From CAVSKL01 sp963728475 [NCBI: Candidatus Eiseniibacteriota bacterium] (lineage in GTDB: Bacteria > Eisenbacteria > RBG-16-71-46 > JABDJR01): DNA of 64,000 bases. Shown here piece by piece: positions 34,278 through 41,771 of this stretch (position 1 is the stretch's first letter; each line of letters opens with the position of its first letter). Location of the stretch: NCBI GenBank assembly GCA_963728475.1, contig CAVSKL010000003.1, forward strand, positions 744,001 through 808,000, read 5' to 3'. The notes under the pieces are model-generated. The model made no database searches. It saw nothing but the letters and a program-made list of their open reading frames with translations, and had not been told where the DNA came from. Both the position numbers and the translations under genes were made by a program.

Positions 34278-35111
34278 GTGCGATTCATCGACGGCTGGGG
34301 CGGCAAGATGGCGCTGGCGGCGGTCTCGCTCCTGGCCACCACCGCGCTCGCCGGCTACCAGCGCCGGACCGGACCCACCTGGCCGGTGGCGGTGAATGCG
34401 ACGGTGGCGGGAACGCAGGTGTCCGGACATCTTCCGCGCACCCATCCCGGCCGGGGCGGGGCCCGGCTGGAACTCACCGCACCCGCCCCGGTCGCCGGCG
34501 AGGTGCGCTGGCGGCGGTATCCCAGCGCCGATCCCTGGAGCGCCCTGGCCATGACCCGGGACGGCGACCGACTCTCCGCCACCCTTCCGCATCTCCCGCC
34601 GGCGGGCAAGCTCGAGTACAGCGTGCGGCTCCGGGCCGGCGGCGAGTCGGTGGTGGCGCCGGCGCCGGGGGCGGCGGTGGTCCGCTACCGCGGCGACGTC
34701 CCCTCCGGAATCCTGCTTCCGCACATCCTGTTCATGTTCCTGGCCCTGCTCCTGGCCGTGCGCGCGGGGCTGGGGGCGGCGCTCGGGGAGCTTCGGACCG
34801 CCCGGTTCGTTCCCTGGACTCTGGCCCTCCTGGTGCCGGGAGGACTGGTTCTGGGACCGCTGGTCCAGAAGCTCGCGTTCGGGGCGTACTGGACCGGATG
34901 GCCGTTCGGCGAGGACTGGACCGACAACAAGACCCTGGTCGCGGTTCTGGTATGGGGGGCGGCGTGGTGGCTGGCCCGCCGGCGCCCCCGTCGCGAGGCC
35001 GCGGTGGTGGCGGGGGCGGCCGCGGTCATGATCGGGGTGTATCTCGTCCCCCACAGCATGAACGGAAGCGAGCTCGACTGGTCGGCGGTTCCGGCGGAGA
35101 CCGCGCGCTGA
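34278..35111 (+). CDS. Conserved integral membrane protein
   Basis: A 277-residue protein starting at GTG 34278, three bases after the previous stop. An N-terminal helix (MALAAVSLLATTALAGY) leads to a periplasmic domain (about 35-140). Four helices follow (ILLPHILFMFLALLLAV; WTLALLVPGGLVLGPLV; TLVAVLVWGAAWWLA; AVVAGAAAVMIGVYLVPHS). The phrases GPLVQKLAFGAYWTGWPFGEDWTDNK and PHSMNGSELDW look strongly conserved and recall an unnamed family found in Bacteroidota and relatives. Function unknown. The IS element begins immediately after its stop codon. Confidence 0.8.
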   Translation: MRFIDGWGGKMALAAVSLLATTALAGYQRRTGPTWPVAVNATVAGTQVSGHLPRTHPGRGGARLELTAPAPVAGEVRWRRYPSADPWSALAMTRDGDRLSATLPHLPPAGKLEYSVRLRAGGESVVAPAPGAAVVRYRGDVPSGILLPHILFMFLALLLAVRAGLGAALGELRTARFVPWTLALLVPGGLVLGPLVQKLAFGAYWTGWPFGEDWTDNKTLVAVLVWGAAWWLARRRPRREAAVVAGAAAVMIGVYLVPHSMNGSELDWSAVPAETAR

Positions 35112-35112
35112 T

Positions 35113-35123
35113 ATGGATTGACC
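35113..35123. repeat. Left inverted repeat of IS
   Basis: ATGGATTGACC, the exact reverse complement of 36612-36622. Confidence 0.85.
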
Positions 35124-35411
35124 CGTCAAGGGTTACTTTCGCGTCAGGTTCAGGGGGGCACCGGGTTCTGGGCCCCCCTGTTTCTGTAGCACGACTCCTG
35201 GAGCCAGCGGGCCATCGGGACCTTCCTTCGACGGTCGATCCCTCTGATATTCGTGGGTTGGGTACCACCGGTCATCGTTCCGTCAGGGAGCTGCCTCGGT
35301 CTAGTGTCGTGCATACCGAAGGCGGCGCACATAGCGCTAACGAGGGTTCTCCCCGATCCGTGGCCGCGATGACCCGCTGACCTCAGAAGTCGCAACCGAG
35401 TGTCCCCCCGC
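35124..35411 (-). ncRNA. Probable IS guide RNA (bridge RNA/seekRNA) region
   Basis: The non-coding 3' end of the element. In IS1111-type elements this position is known to encode the RNA that guides target and donor recognition. A 9-bp hairpin (CAGGGGGGC 35151-35159, GCCCCCCTG 35172-35180) is visible, with other weaker repeats. RNA ends and guide loops cannot be fixed from one copy. Confidence 0.5.
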
Positions 35412-36533
35412 CTACCTGCTGGTCCCGACGGTGGACGGCTGCACCAGGCACGCCGTGGCCCAGAGGAAGCCGAGCAACTCCCGGGCGATCGCGGTGATCA
35501 CCTTGTTGTGGTGTTTCCCGCGGGCGGTTAGCTTTCGGTACCGCCCGCACAGCCGCACCTGCGCCTTCCACGCGATCTCCTGGACCGCGTCCGGTTGTCC
35601 TTCCAGACGCTTTCGAAGAACGGCCGTACGCCGAGCGGGATGGCGGTAGGCCCAAGCCGCCTCGACCAGGCACCGGCGCACGTGGGCATTACCCGTCTTG
35701 GTGATCGATCCGGTGCGGTGGGTCTGACCCGTGGCCATCAGCGAGGGCACCAACCCGACGAACCCCATGACCTCCCGGGCCTTGGTGAACCGCGTCAGGT
35801 CGCCCAACTCCGCAACAGTGGTCGAGGCCGTGATCAACGACACCCCGCGATGGGCGCTCAACGCGTTCACCACCGGGGCCATCGACCACTGCGGCACCAA
35901 CTCCCGGATCTGACCAGCCAGCCGGGTCACGCGCCTGCCCGCCTCCTCGGTCGCCTTCAGGTACTCCTCCAGACAGAGCTGCTGCGCCGGGTGAGAGAAC
36001 GTCTGCTCCTGGATCCACCGCAGGTGGGAGGCCGTCCAGTGGGATCGACCCCCATACCGCCGGCCGTGGCGCAGAAGGAACGAGCCGAGCCGTTGCCGCG
36101 CCCGGGTCTCGGCGTACTTCGCGTCCTCCCGGGATCGGGTCAGGTCCCGCATCGCCTCGCTCTCGGGATCCGGGACCCACACCGCGGTCAATTCCCCGGC
36201 CCGATGAAGCCGGGCCAGGGTCGCCGCATCCCGCCGATCGTTCTTGATCCGGTCCCCCGGACGACGAGGCATCTTCGACGGCGCCACCACGATGCACTCC
36301 GCGCCCAGCGACGTCAGGTGCCGGTGCGTCGCGTAGCCGCAGGGGCCCGCCTCCACCGCGAAGCTCAGGTCCCGGGGACGCCCCAGCTTTCGCACCAGCT
36401 TGGTCAGCGCTTCCGGAGTGTTGGCAATGACCCCTTGATCCCGAACTTCGCCCCGGCGGCCCAGCTCGGCTACCGCCACGGCAAGGCTGTCCTTCGCTTC
36501 ATCCAGCCCGACAAACAAGGTAGACTTCCTCAT
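35412..36533 (-). CDS. IS110-family DEDD transposase
   Basis: A 373-residue recombinase. The RuvC-like DEDD catalytic acids are D11 (FVGLDEAKD), E61 (FAVEAGPCGY), D99 and D102 (IKNDRRDAATLARL). The C-terminal transposase_20 domain has GVSLITASTTVAELGDLTRF, MGFVGLVPS and THRTGSITKTGNAHVRR, which includes the conserved Ser of the family. ATG 36533 follows GGAGGGTCGGTC. The gene is full length with no frameshift or stop, so the element may be active. It catalyses site-specific, RNA-guided excision and insertion. Confidence 0.94.
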   Translation of the reverse strand: MRKSTLFVGLDEAKDSLAVAVAELGRRGEVRDQGVIANTPEALTKLVRKLGRPRDLSFAVEAGPCGYATHRHLTSLGAECIVVAPSKMPRRPGDRIKNDRRDAATLARLHRAGELTAVWVPDPESEAMRDLTRSREDAKYAETRARQRLGSFLLRHGRRYGGRSHWTASHLRWIQEQTFSHPAQQLCLEEYLKATEEAGRRVTRLAGQIRELVPQWSMAPVVNALSAHRGVSLITASTTVAELGDLTRFTKAREVMGFVGLVPSLMATGQTHRTGSITKTGNAHVRRCLVEAAWAYRHPARRTAVLRKRLEGQPDAVQEIAWKAQVRLCGRYRKLTARGKHHNKVITAIARELLGFLWATACLVQPSTVGTSR

Positions 36534-36574
36534 GACCGACCCTCCGTAGGTGGCTCTGCGCCACGGTTGGTTTC

Positions 36575-36609
36575 CCCATCCGCAGCGTAACCCACGGCTT
36601 GCGGATGGG
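36575..36609. repeat. Stem-loop at the transposase-proximal end of the IS
   Basis: CCCATCCGC (36575-36583) and GCGGATGGG (36601-36609) form a 9-bp stem that extends by AGC/GCT past a one-base bulge. It lies between the transposase start and the right inverted repeat. Confidence 0.7.
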
Positions 36610-36611
36610 TC

Positions 36612-36622
36612 GGTCAATCCAT
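36612..36622. repeat. Right inverted repeat of IS
   Basis: GGTCAATCCAT, the exact reverse complement of 35113-35123. Confidence 0.85.
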
Positions 36623-36749
36623 GATGTCTAGCCCTCCGTCGATCAGCCGGATCCGGCGCGGTGGGGCTCCGGACACGGCCGGATCCCGTTTGCCGGGGGC
36701 GGCCAGGGGAGCCGGACGGGAAGCGCCCGGTCCCCGGAAAGGATCGCGG

Positions 36750-37529
36750 ATGGCGGATCGCATGCCGGCGGTCTTCGTGGGGCACGGCAACCCCCTGAAC
36801 GCGCTCTCGGACAACGACTGGACCCGCGCCTGGCGGGCGCTGGGGGCGGCGATTCCCCGGCCCCGGGCGGTGCTGGCGGTCTCCGCCCACTGGTACCTCC
36901 CCGGCCGGGCGGTGACCGCCATGGCCGTCCCGCGCACCATCCACGACTTCGGCGGGTTTCCCCGCGAGCTCTACCGGGTGGGCTATCCCGCCCCCGGCGA
37001 CCCGGAGCTGGCGGAGCGGGTGCGCGCCCTGTTCGCCCCCGATCCGGTGGCCGCCGACCTCCGCTGGGGCCTGGACCACGGGACGTGGTCGGTGTTGGTG
37101 CACCTGCTCCCCGGCGCCGACGTCCCGGTGGTGCAGCTCTCCATCGACGAGACCCGGGGGCCGGCGTCCCACCACGAGGCCGGCCGCCGCCTGGCCCCGC
37201 TCCGCGACGAGGGGGTGTTGATCCTGGGAAGCGGCAACCTGGTCCACAACCTGCACGCCTATGCGTGGGGGCGGCACGCGGTGGAGCCCTACGACTGGGC
37301 GGTGCGGTTCGAGACGCGGGCCCGGGAACTGGTGGCCGCCGGCGACCACGGGCCGCTGGTGGACTACGAGTCGCTGGGGCCGGACGCGGTCCTCTCGGCC
37401 CCGACCCCCGACCACTACCTCCCGCTCCTCTACGTGCTGGGCGCGGCCGCGCCCGGCGACCCGGTCACCTTCCCGGTCGAGGGGTTCGACGGGGGCTCCA
37501 TCTCCATGCTCTCGATCCGGGTGGGCTAG
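36750..37529 (+). CDS. DODA-type extradiol ring-opening dioxygenase (YgiD-like)
   Basis: A 259-residue protein of the class III extradiol dioxygenase family, close to E. coli YgiD (4,5-DOPA dioxygenase). ATG 36750 is preceded by GGAAAGGA; an upstream open stretch is Pro/Arg-rich and not part of the family. Metal and active-site histidines are visible: VGHGNPLNAL, VSAHWY, TIHDFGGFP, GLDHGTWSVL and GSGNLVHNLHAY. The C-terminus PTPDHYLPLLYVLG is typical. The enzyme opens catechol-type rings with non-haem iron or zinc; the natural substrate is unknown. Single gene next to the IS. Confidence 0.93.
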   Translation: MADRMPAVFVGHGNPLNALSDNDWTRAWRALGAAIPRPRAVLAVSAHWYLPGRAVTAMAVPRTIHDFGGFPRELYRVGYPAPGDPELAERVRALFAPDPVAADLRWGLDHGTWSVLVHLLPGADVPVVQLSIDETRGPASHHEAGRRLAPLRDEGVLILGSGNLVHNLHAYAWGRHAVEPYDWAVRFETRARELVAAGDHGPLVDYESLGPDAVLSAPTPDHYLPLLYVLGAAAPGDPVTFPVEGFDGGSISMLSIRVG

Positions 37530-37595
37530 GGCGGGCTTCCCGGGGAAACGTCCGGCCTTCCCGCGTTCCGCGGAACCCGAGCGAGCCCTGCCGGG

Positions 37596-38435
37596 TCAGA
37601 GGCCGGCCGCCTCCCCGGCGGTCTCCGCGGCCTTGGCCTCGATCACCCGCGGATGCGGCGGGATGAACAGGCCCAGCACCAGCCCGACCAGGAACCCGCC
37701 CACGTGCCCCAGGTAGTCGAAGTTCAGGATGGCCGGGAGCACCAGGATCACGAAGAGCGGCGCGTACACCCGGCGGGTCTTCCACCGCTGCCGGAAGGTG
37801 AAGAGCCGGTAGCGGCGGATGAGGAACGTGGCCACGCACCCGGCCAGGCCGAACACCGCCCCCGACGCCCCCACGCTCAGCGGCGGCCCGGGGTGCCCGT
37901 AGTACGAGATCGCCATTCCCCCGGCCCCGGTCAGGAAGTACGCGGCCACCGTCCACCGGCGTCCCATCAAGAACTCCACCGTCCCGGAGGTCACCAGGAG
38001 CGCCACCATGTTGCTGAGGAGATGCTTGGGCCCGGCGTGGAGGAAGATCGTCACCGCCCACCACCACACCTGCCCGTGCTCGTGGACCGCGTACCACCAG
38101 CCGGTGGCCCACCCCGAGAGCGCCCGCAGGTACTCGGTCCGGAACGCCACCATGAGCGCCGCGCTCACCACCAGGTTCACCAGGATCAGGACCTCGGTAG
38201 AGGAGAACCCGCGGCGGGGGAACACCACGTCCCGTAAGCCGGGGAGAGGTGGCCCCTCCGCCGGCGCCTGGGGGAGCAGGGCGCGCCGGTACTCGAGGAG
38301 GTCGCCGGCCCGGATCCAGCCGCGTCCCTCCACCAGCACCTCGGCCTGGGGGGGAATGCGCCCATCCTGGACCCAGATGGCCCACTCCTCCGGCTCCAAC
38401 CGGATCACCTCGTCGCCCAGCCTTACGCCGATCAT
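37596..38435 (-). CDS. Rhomboid family intramembrane serine protease
   Basis: A 279-residue membrane protease. The N-terminal 60 residues look like a GYF_2-type module (EEWAIWVQDGRIPPQAEVLVEGRGW). A core of six or seven helices follows. The catalytic Ser191 is in VGASGAVFGL and His244 in YLGHVGGFLVGL; FLHAGPKHLLSNM gives the loop histidine and Asn. It cleaves membrane-anchored substrates within the bilayer. The GYF_2 part may recruit substrates. Single gene, divergent from the sugar transporter. Confidence 0.94.
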   Translation of the reverse strand: MIGVRLGDEVIRLEPEEWAIWVQDGRIPPQAEVLVEGRGWIRAGDLLEYRRALLPQAPAEGPPLPGLRDVVFPRRGFSSTEVLILVNLVVSAALMVAFRTEYLRALSGWATGWWYAVHEHGQVWWWAVTIFLHAGPKHLLSNMVALLVTSGTVEFLMGRRWTVAAYFLTGAGGMAISYYGHPGPPLSVGASGAVFGLAGCVATFLIRRYRLFTFRQRWKTRRVYAPLFVILVLPAILNFDYLGHVGGFLVGLVLGLFIPPHPRVIEAKAAETAGEAAGL

Positions 38436-38628
38436 CGCTCCGATTCTATCAGCCGCCGCCGCGTCCGGGCCGGTTTGCCCTGGCGGGCCGTCCCGGCTAG
38501 GATCGGAAACGCGGGCCCCGGCGCCCGCCCATCATGCAACCGTCGTTCCGAAGGATGGCGATCGTGTCACAAGCATTGGACCCGGCCCGGGCGCCGGCGT
38601 GGCCGCGGACCGGGAAGTCATAGCCCCC

Positions 38629-39963
38629 GTGCGACCGGGACTCCCCGCCGGCCGCCTCCGGCCGCTTCGCGCGATCCCATGGGCGGCGGTCCTGATGGTG
38701 CTCGCCGGTTGCGGCGGCCCCCGGGAGCAGGGGACCGTCGTCACCTTCCCCGGCAGTGCGGTCGGCGCCGAGGCCTCGGTGCTGCATCGCCAGCTCGTCC
38801 GGTTCATGCAGCTCAACCCCGGCATCCGCGTGGAGGAGCGCCGGACTCCCGACGCCGCCGACCAGCGGCACCAGCTCTACGTCCAGTGGCTGAACGCGGG
38901 GGCGAGCGAGCCCGACATTCTCCAGCTCGACGTGATCTGGACCCCGGAGTTCGCGGCGGCGGGGTGGATCCTCCCCCTGGATCGTTTCGGCCCCGACCGC
39001 GGCGCGTACTTTCCCGCCGCGGTCCGGGCCGACACCTGGCGCGGCACGCTCTACGCGATCCCCTGGTTCGTGGACGTGGGCATGCTCTACTGGCGGACGG
39101 ACCTCCTCGACCATCCCCCCGCCACCTTCGACGAGCTCGAGGCCCAGGCGAAGCGCGCCATGGCCGGGGGGGGCCTTCCCTACGGCTTCGTGTGGCAGGG
39201 GGCGCGCTACGAGGGGCTGGTCACCGTGTTCGAGGAGTTCCTGGGGGGGTACGGAGGCGCGATCCTGGATGCGGGCGGGCGGGTCACGGTGGATTCGCCG
39301 CCGGCGATCCGCGCCCTCACCGAGATGAACGCGCTCATCCGCCGCGACGGCGTCACCCCCGAGGCCGCGCTCACCTGGCACGAGGAGGAGACCCGCTTCG
39401 CCTTCCAGAACGGCCGGGCGGTGTTCCTGCGCAACTGGCCCTACGCCTACCCGCTCATGGAGGACTCCACCAAGTCGCATGTCGCGGGGAAGTTCGCGGT
39501 GGCGCCCATGCCCGCGGCCCCCGGGGGTGAGCCCACCGCGGCCCTGGGGGGCTCCCAGCTCGCGGTCAACGCCCACAGCCGGCACCCGGAGGCGGCCTGG
39601 AAGGTGATCGAGTACCTCAGCCGGCCCGAGCAGATGCTGGAGCGGGCGCGGGTGGCCGGCCAGTATCCCTCGCGGGCCGCGCTCTATGACGATCCCCGGC
39701 TGGCAGCCGCCCTTCCGGTCCCTCCCGCGGAGGCGCGCCGGGTGATCGAGGCGGCCCGGCCCCGCCCGGTGACTCCGGTCTACACCCAGCTTTCGGAGAT
39801 GCTCCAGATCCAGCTCCACCGCGCGCTCACCGGGCAGGCCGACCCCGCCTCGGCCCTCCGCGAGGCCGCCGGGGAGATGCGGGACCTGCTCCACCGGGTC
39901 GGGCTGGCGCCCGACTCCACCGCGGCCGGCGCGCGGGGAGCGGGTGGGGAGACCTCGCGATGA
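38629..39963 (+). CDS. Sugar ABC transporter, substrate-binding lipoprotein
   Basis: About 444 residues from GTG 38629; the start is uncertain because the frame is open upstream and no strong ribosome site is seen. The lipobox LAGC (C28) follows a hydrophobic stretch, so this is a lipid-anchored periplasmic protein. The family 1 binding-protein fold is shown by QLYVQWLNAGASEPDILQLDVIWTPEFA, GTLYAIPWFVDVGMLYWRTDLL and FQNGRAVFLRNWPYAY, as in trehalose/maltose-binding proteins. Its stop overlaps the first permease gene (ATGA). It probably binds a di- or oligosaccharide. Confidence 0.9.
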   Translation: MRPGLPAGRLRPLRAIPWAAVLMVLAGCGGPREQGTVVTFPGSAVGAEASVLHRQLVRFMQLNPGIRVEERRTPDAADQRHQLYVQWLNAGASEPDILQLDVIWTPEFAAAGWILPLDRFGPDRGAYFPAAVRADTWRGTLYAIPWFVDVGMLYWRTDLLDHPPATFDELEAQAKRAMAGGGLPYGFVWQGARYEGLVTVFEEFLGGYGGAILDAGGRVTVDSPPAIRALTEMNALIRRDGVTPEAALTWHEEETRFAFQNGRAVFLRNWPYAYPLMEDSTKSHVAGKFAVAPMPAAPGGEPTAALGGSQLAVNAHSRHPEAAWKVIEYLSRPEQMLERARVAGQYPSRAALYDDPRLAAALPVPPAEARRVIEAARPRPVTPVYTQLSEMLQIQLHRALTGQADPASALREAAGEMRDLLHRVGLAPDSTAAGARGAGGETSR

Positions 39964-40889
39964 CCGGCTCCGGCGGGGGCGGCGCCCCCAACGCGCTCCG
40001 GAGGTCCGAGACCCGGTTGGCCTGGGCGCTGATCCTTCCCGCGGTGGCGGTGATCGCGCTGGTGGCGCTGTTTCCGCTCCTGTGGGCGGGGTGGGAGTCG
40101 CTTCACGTCCATGACCTGCGGATGCCCTGGCGCGGGTACCCGTTCGTAGGCTTCCAGAACTACCTGGAAGCCTTCCGCACCCCGCGGTTCCGGGAGTCGC
40201 TGGCCCACACCGCGGGGTTCGCGGTAGTGAGCGTGGGTCTGGAGATGGGGTTGGGGCTCTTCCTTGCCCTTGCCCTCAACCGCGCCTATCGCGGCCGGGG
40301 GCTGGTGCGGATGGCGGTCCTGGTCCCGTGGGCGATTCCCACCGTGGTCTCGGCCCTTCTCTGGCGGTTCCTGTTCGAGAGCCGGGCCGGGGTGGTGAAC
40401 GCGATCCTGGGCGACCTCCATCTCGTGCACGGGTCGTTCGTCTGGTTCTCGCATCCCTGGGCGGCGTGGGTGCCGGTGGTGCTCGCCGACGCCTGGAAGA
40501 TGACGCCGTTCGTGACGCTGTTGCTGCTCGCCGGCCTCCAGAACATCGACGAGACGCTCTACGAGGCGGCCCGGGTGGACGGGGCGGGGGCGTGGACGCT
40601 CCTCGTGCGGATCACCCTGCCGCTCCTGAAGCCGGCGATCCTGGTGGCGCTCGTCTTCCGGACCCTGGACGCCTTCCGGGTCTTCGACCTGGTCTACGTG
40701 CTCACCGGCGGAGGGCCGGGCACCGCCACCGAGCCGGTGGCGCTCTACACCTTTGACTCGCTGCTCCAGAACCTGCGCTTCGGCTACGGGTCGGCGCTGG
40801 CGGTGATCGTGTTCCTGGTCACCTTCGCGCTGGCCCTGGCCTACGTGCGGGTCCTGGGGGCGGGGCTCACCGGGGAGCCGGAGCGATGA
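39960..40889 (+). CDS. Sugar ABC transporter permease (MalF/UgpA type)
   Basis: A 309-residue permease with six helices and the cytoplasmic EAA loop EAARVDGAGAWTLLVRITLP that contacts the ATPase. N-terminal phrases (LAWALILPAVAVIALVALFPLLW, SFVWF, VLVPWAIPTVVSALLWRFLF) are typical of the carbohydrate uptake 1 family. The start ATG overlaps the lipoprotein stop and its TGA overlaps the next start, so the three genes are coupled. Confidence 0.95.
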   Translation: MTGSGGGGAPNALRRSETRLAWALILPAVAVIALVALFPLLWAGWESLHVHDLRMPWRGYPFVGFQNYLEAFRTPRFRESLAHTAGFAVVSVGLEMGLGLFLALALNRAYRGRGLVRMAVLVPWAIPTVVSALLWRFLFESRAGVVNAILGDLHLVHGSFVWFSHPWAAWVPVVLADAWKMTPFVTLLLLAGLQNIDETLYEAARVDGAGAWTLLVRITLPLLKPAILVALVFRTLDAFRVFDLVYVLTGGGPGTATEPVALYTFDSLLQNLRFGYGSALAVIVFLVTFALALAYVRVLGAGLTGEPER

Positions 40890-41695
40890 GCCGGCGCGCG
40901 GGGTGGATCGTGCTCGGGGCGCTGGTGGCCGCGATTCTGTTTCCGTTCTACTGGGCGCTGGTCTCCTCGCTCACCCCCGAGTCGATGCTCTTCCGCCGCC
41001 CGTCGGTGGTGCCGTCGCACCTCACCCTGGAGAACTACCGGACGCTGTTCGCCGGGCGCCGGTTCTGGTTTCCCATCCGGAACTCGCTGGTGGTGGCGGG
41101 AGCGACCACGCTGCTCTCGGTGACGCTGGGAGCCTTCTGCGCCTACGCGGTGGCGCGGCTTCGATTCCGGGGGAAGAGGCCGGTGCTGGCCGGGATCCTG
41201 GCCGTGACCATGTTCCCCCAGATCTCGATCGTATCGCCGCTCTACCTGCTGCTCCGCGCGCTCCACCTCATCGACACCTACCCCGGGCTGGTGCTTCCCT
41301 ACATGACCTTCGCCATGCCGCTCACGGTGTGGCTCCTGGTGGGTTTCTTCCGCCAGCTTCCCGCGGAGCTGGAGGAGGCGGCGATGATCGACGGCGCGAG
41401 CCGGCTCCGCACCTTCTGGGAAGTGATCCTTCCCCTTTCGATCCCGGGACTCGCCACCACCGCCATCCTCACCTTCGTCTATTCATGGAACGAGTTCCTG
41501 TTCGCGCTGGCGTTCACCCTGGGCCCGGAACGCCAGACGGTGCCGGTGGCGATCGCGCTCTTCCGCGGCCAGTACCAGGTGCCGTGGGGCGAGATCCTGG
41601 CCGCCGCGGTGGTGGCCACCTTCCCGGTAGCGGTCCTGGTGCTCCTCTTCCAGCGGCGGATCGTGCAGGGGCTGACCTCGGGGTCGGTCAAGTGA
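40886..41695 (+). CDS. Sugar ABC transporter permease (MalG type)
   Basis: A 269-residue permease, partner of the preceding one. Six helices, the EAA loop EEAAMIDGASRLRTFWEVILP and the family phrase YSWNEFLFALAFT are present. The operon ends here without an ATP-binding subunit; such importers often use a shared MsmK/UgpC-like ATPase encoded elsewhere. Confidence 0.95.
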   Translation: MSRRAGWIVLGALVAAILFPFYWALVSSLTPESMLFRRPSVVPSHLTLENYRTLFAGRRFWFPIRNSLVVAGATTLLSVTLGAFCAYAVARLRFRGKRPVLAGILAVTMFPQISIVSPLYLLLRALHLIDTYPGLVLPYMTFAMPLTVWLLVGFFRQLPAELEEAAMIDGASRLRTFWEVILPLSIPGLATTAILTFVYSWNEFLFALAFTLGPERQTVPVAIALFRGQYQVPWGEILAAAVVATFPVAVLVLLFQRRIVQGLTSGSVK

Positions 41696-41759
41696 CCGGG
41701 CCCGGGCGAAGGATTCCGAGACGGTGAAGGAACCGGCGGTACCGCCCCGCGAGGTGGAG

Positions 41760-41765
41760 TAGAAT
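41760..41765 (+). promoter_or_regulatory. -10 element of SGNH hydrolase gene, probably leaderless
   Basis: TAGAAT ends six bases before ATG 41772, which would place the transcript start at the start codon. No Shine-Dalgarno sequence fits between them. Confidence 0.5.
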
Positions 41766-41771
41766 ACCCGG

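Larger units (their letters stand above)
35113..36622 (-). mobile_element. Complete IS110-family element, IS1111-like
   Basis: About 1510 bases bounded by an 11-bp inverted repeat, ATGGATTGACC (35113-35123) and GGTCAATCCAT (36612-36622). It carries one DEDD transposase gene on the minus strand. A 290-base non-coding stretch lies 3' of the gene and only 80 bases 5' of it, the arrangement of the IS1111 subgroup. No target duplication is seen, as usual for this family. True ends may lie a few bases outside the repeats. The insertion sits two bases after the stop of the membrane protein gene and breaks no visible gene. Confidence 0.85.

Noticed and set aside
35113-36622. Composite transposon carrying neighbouring genes
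   Set aside because: Only one IS copy is present and flanking genes have their own ribosome sites and no second terminal repeat.
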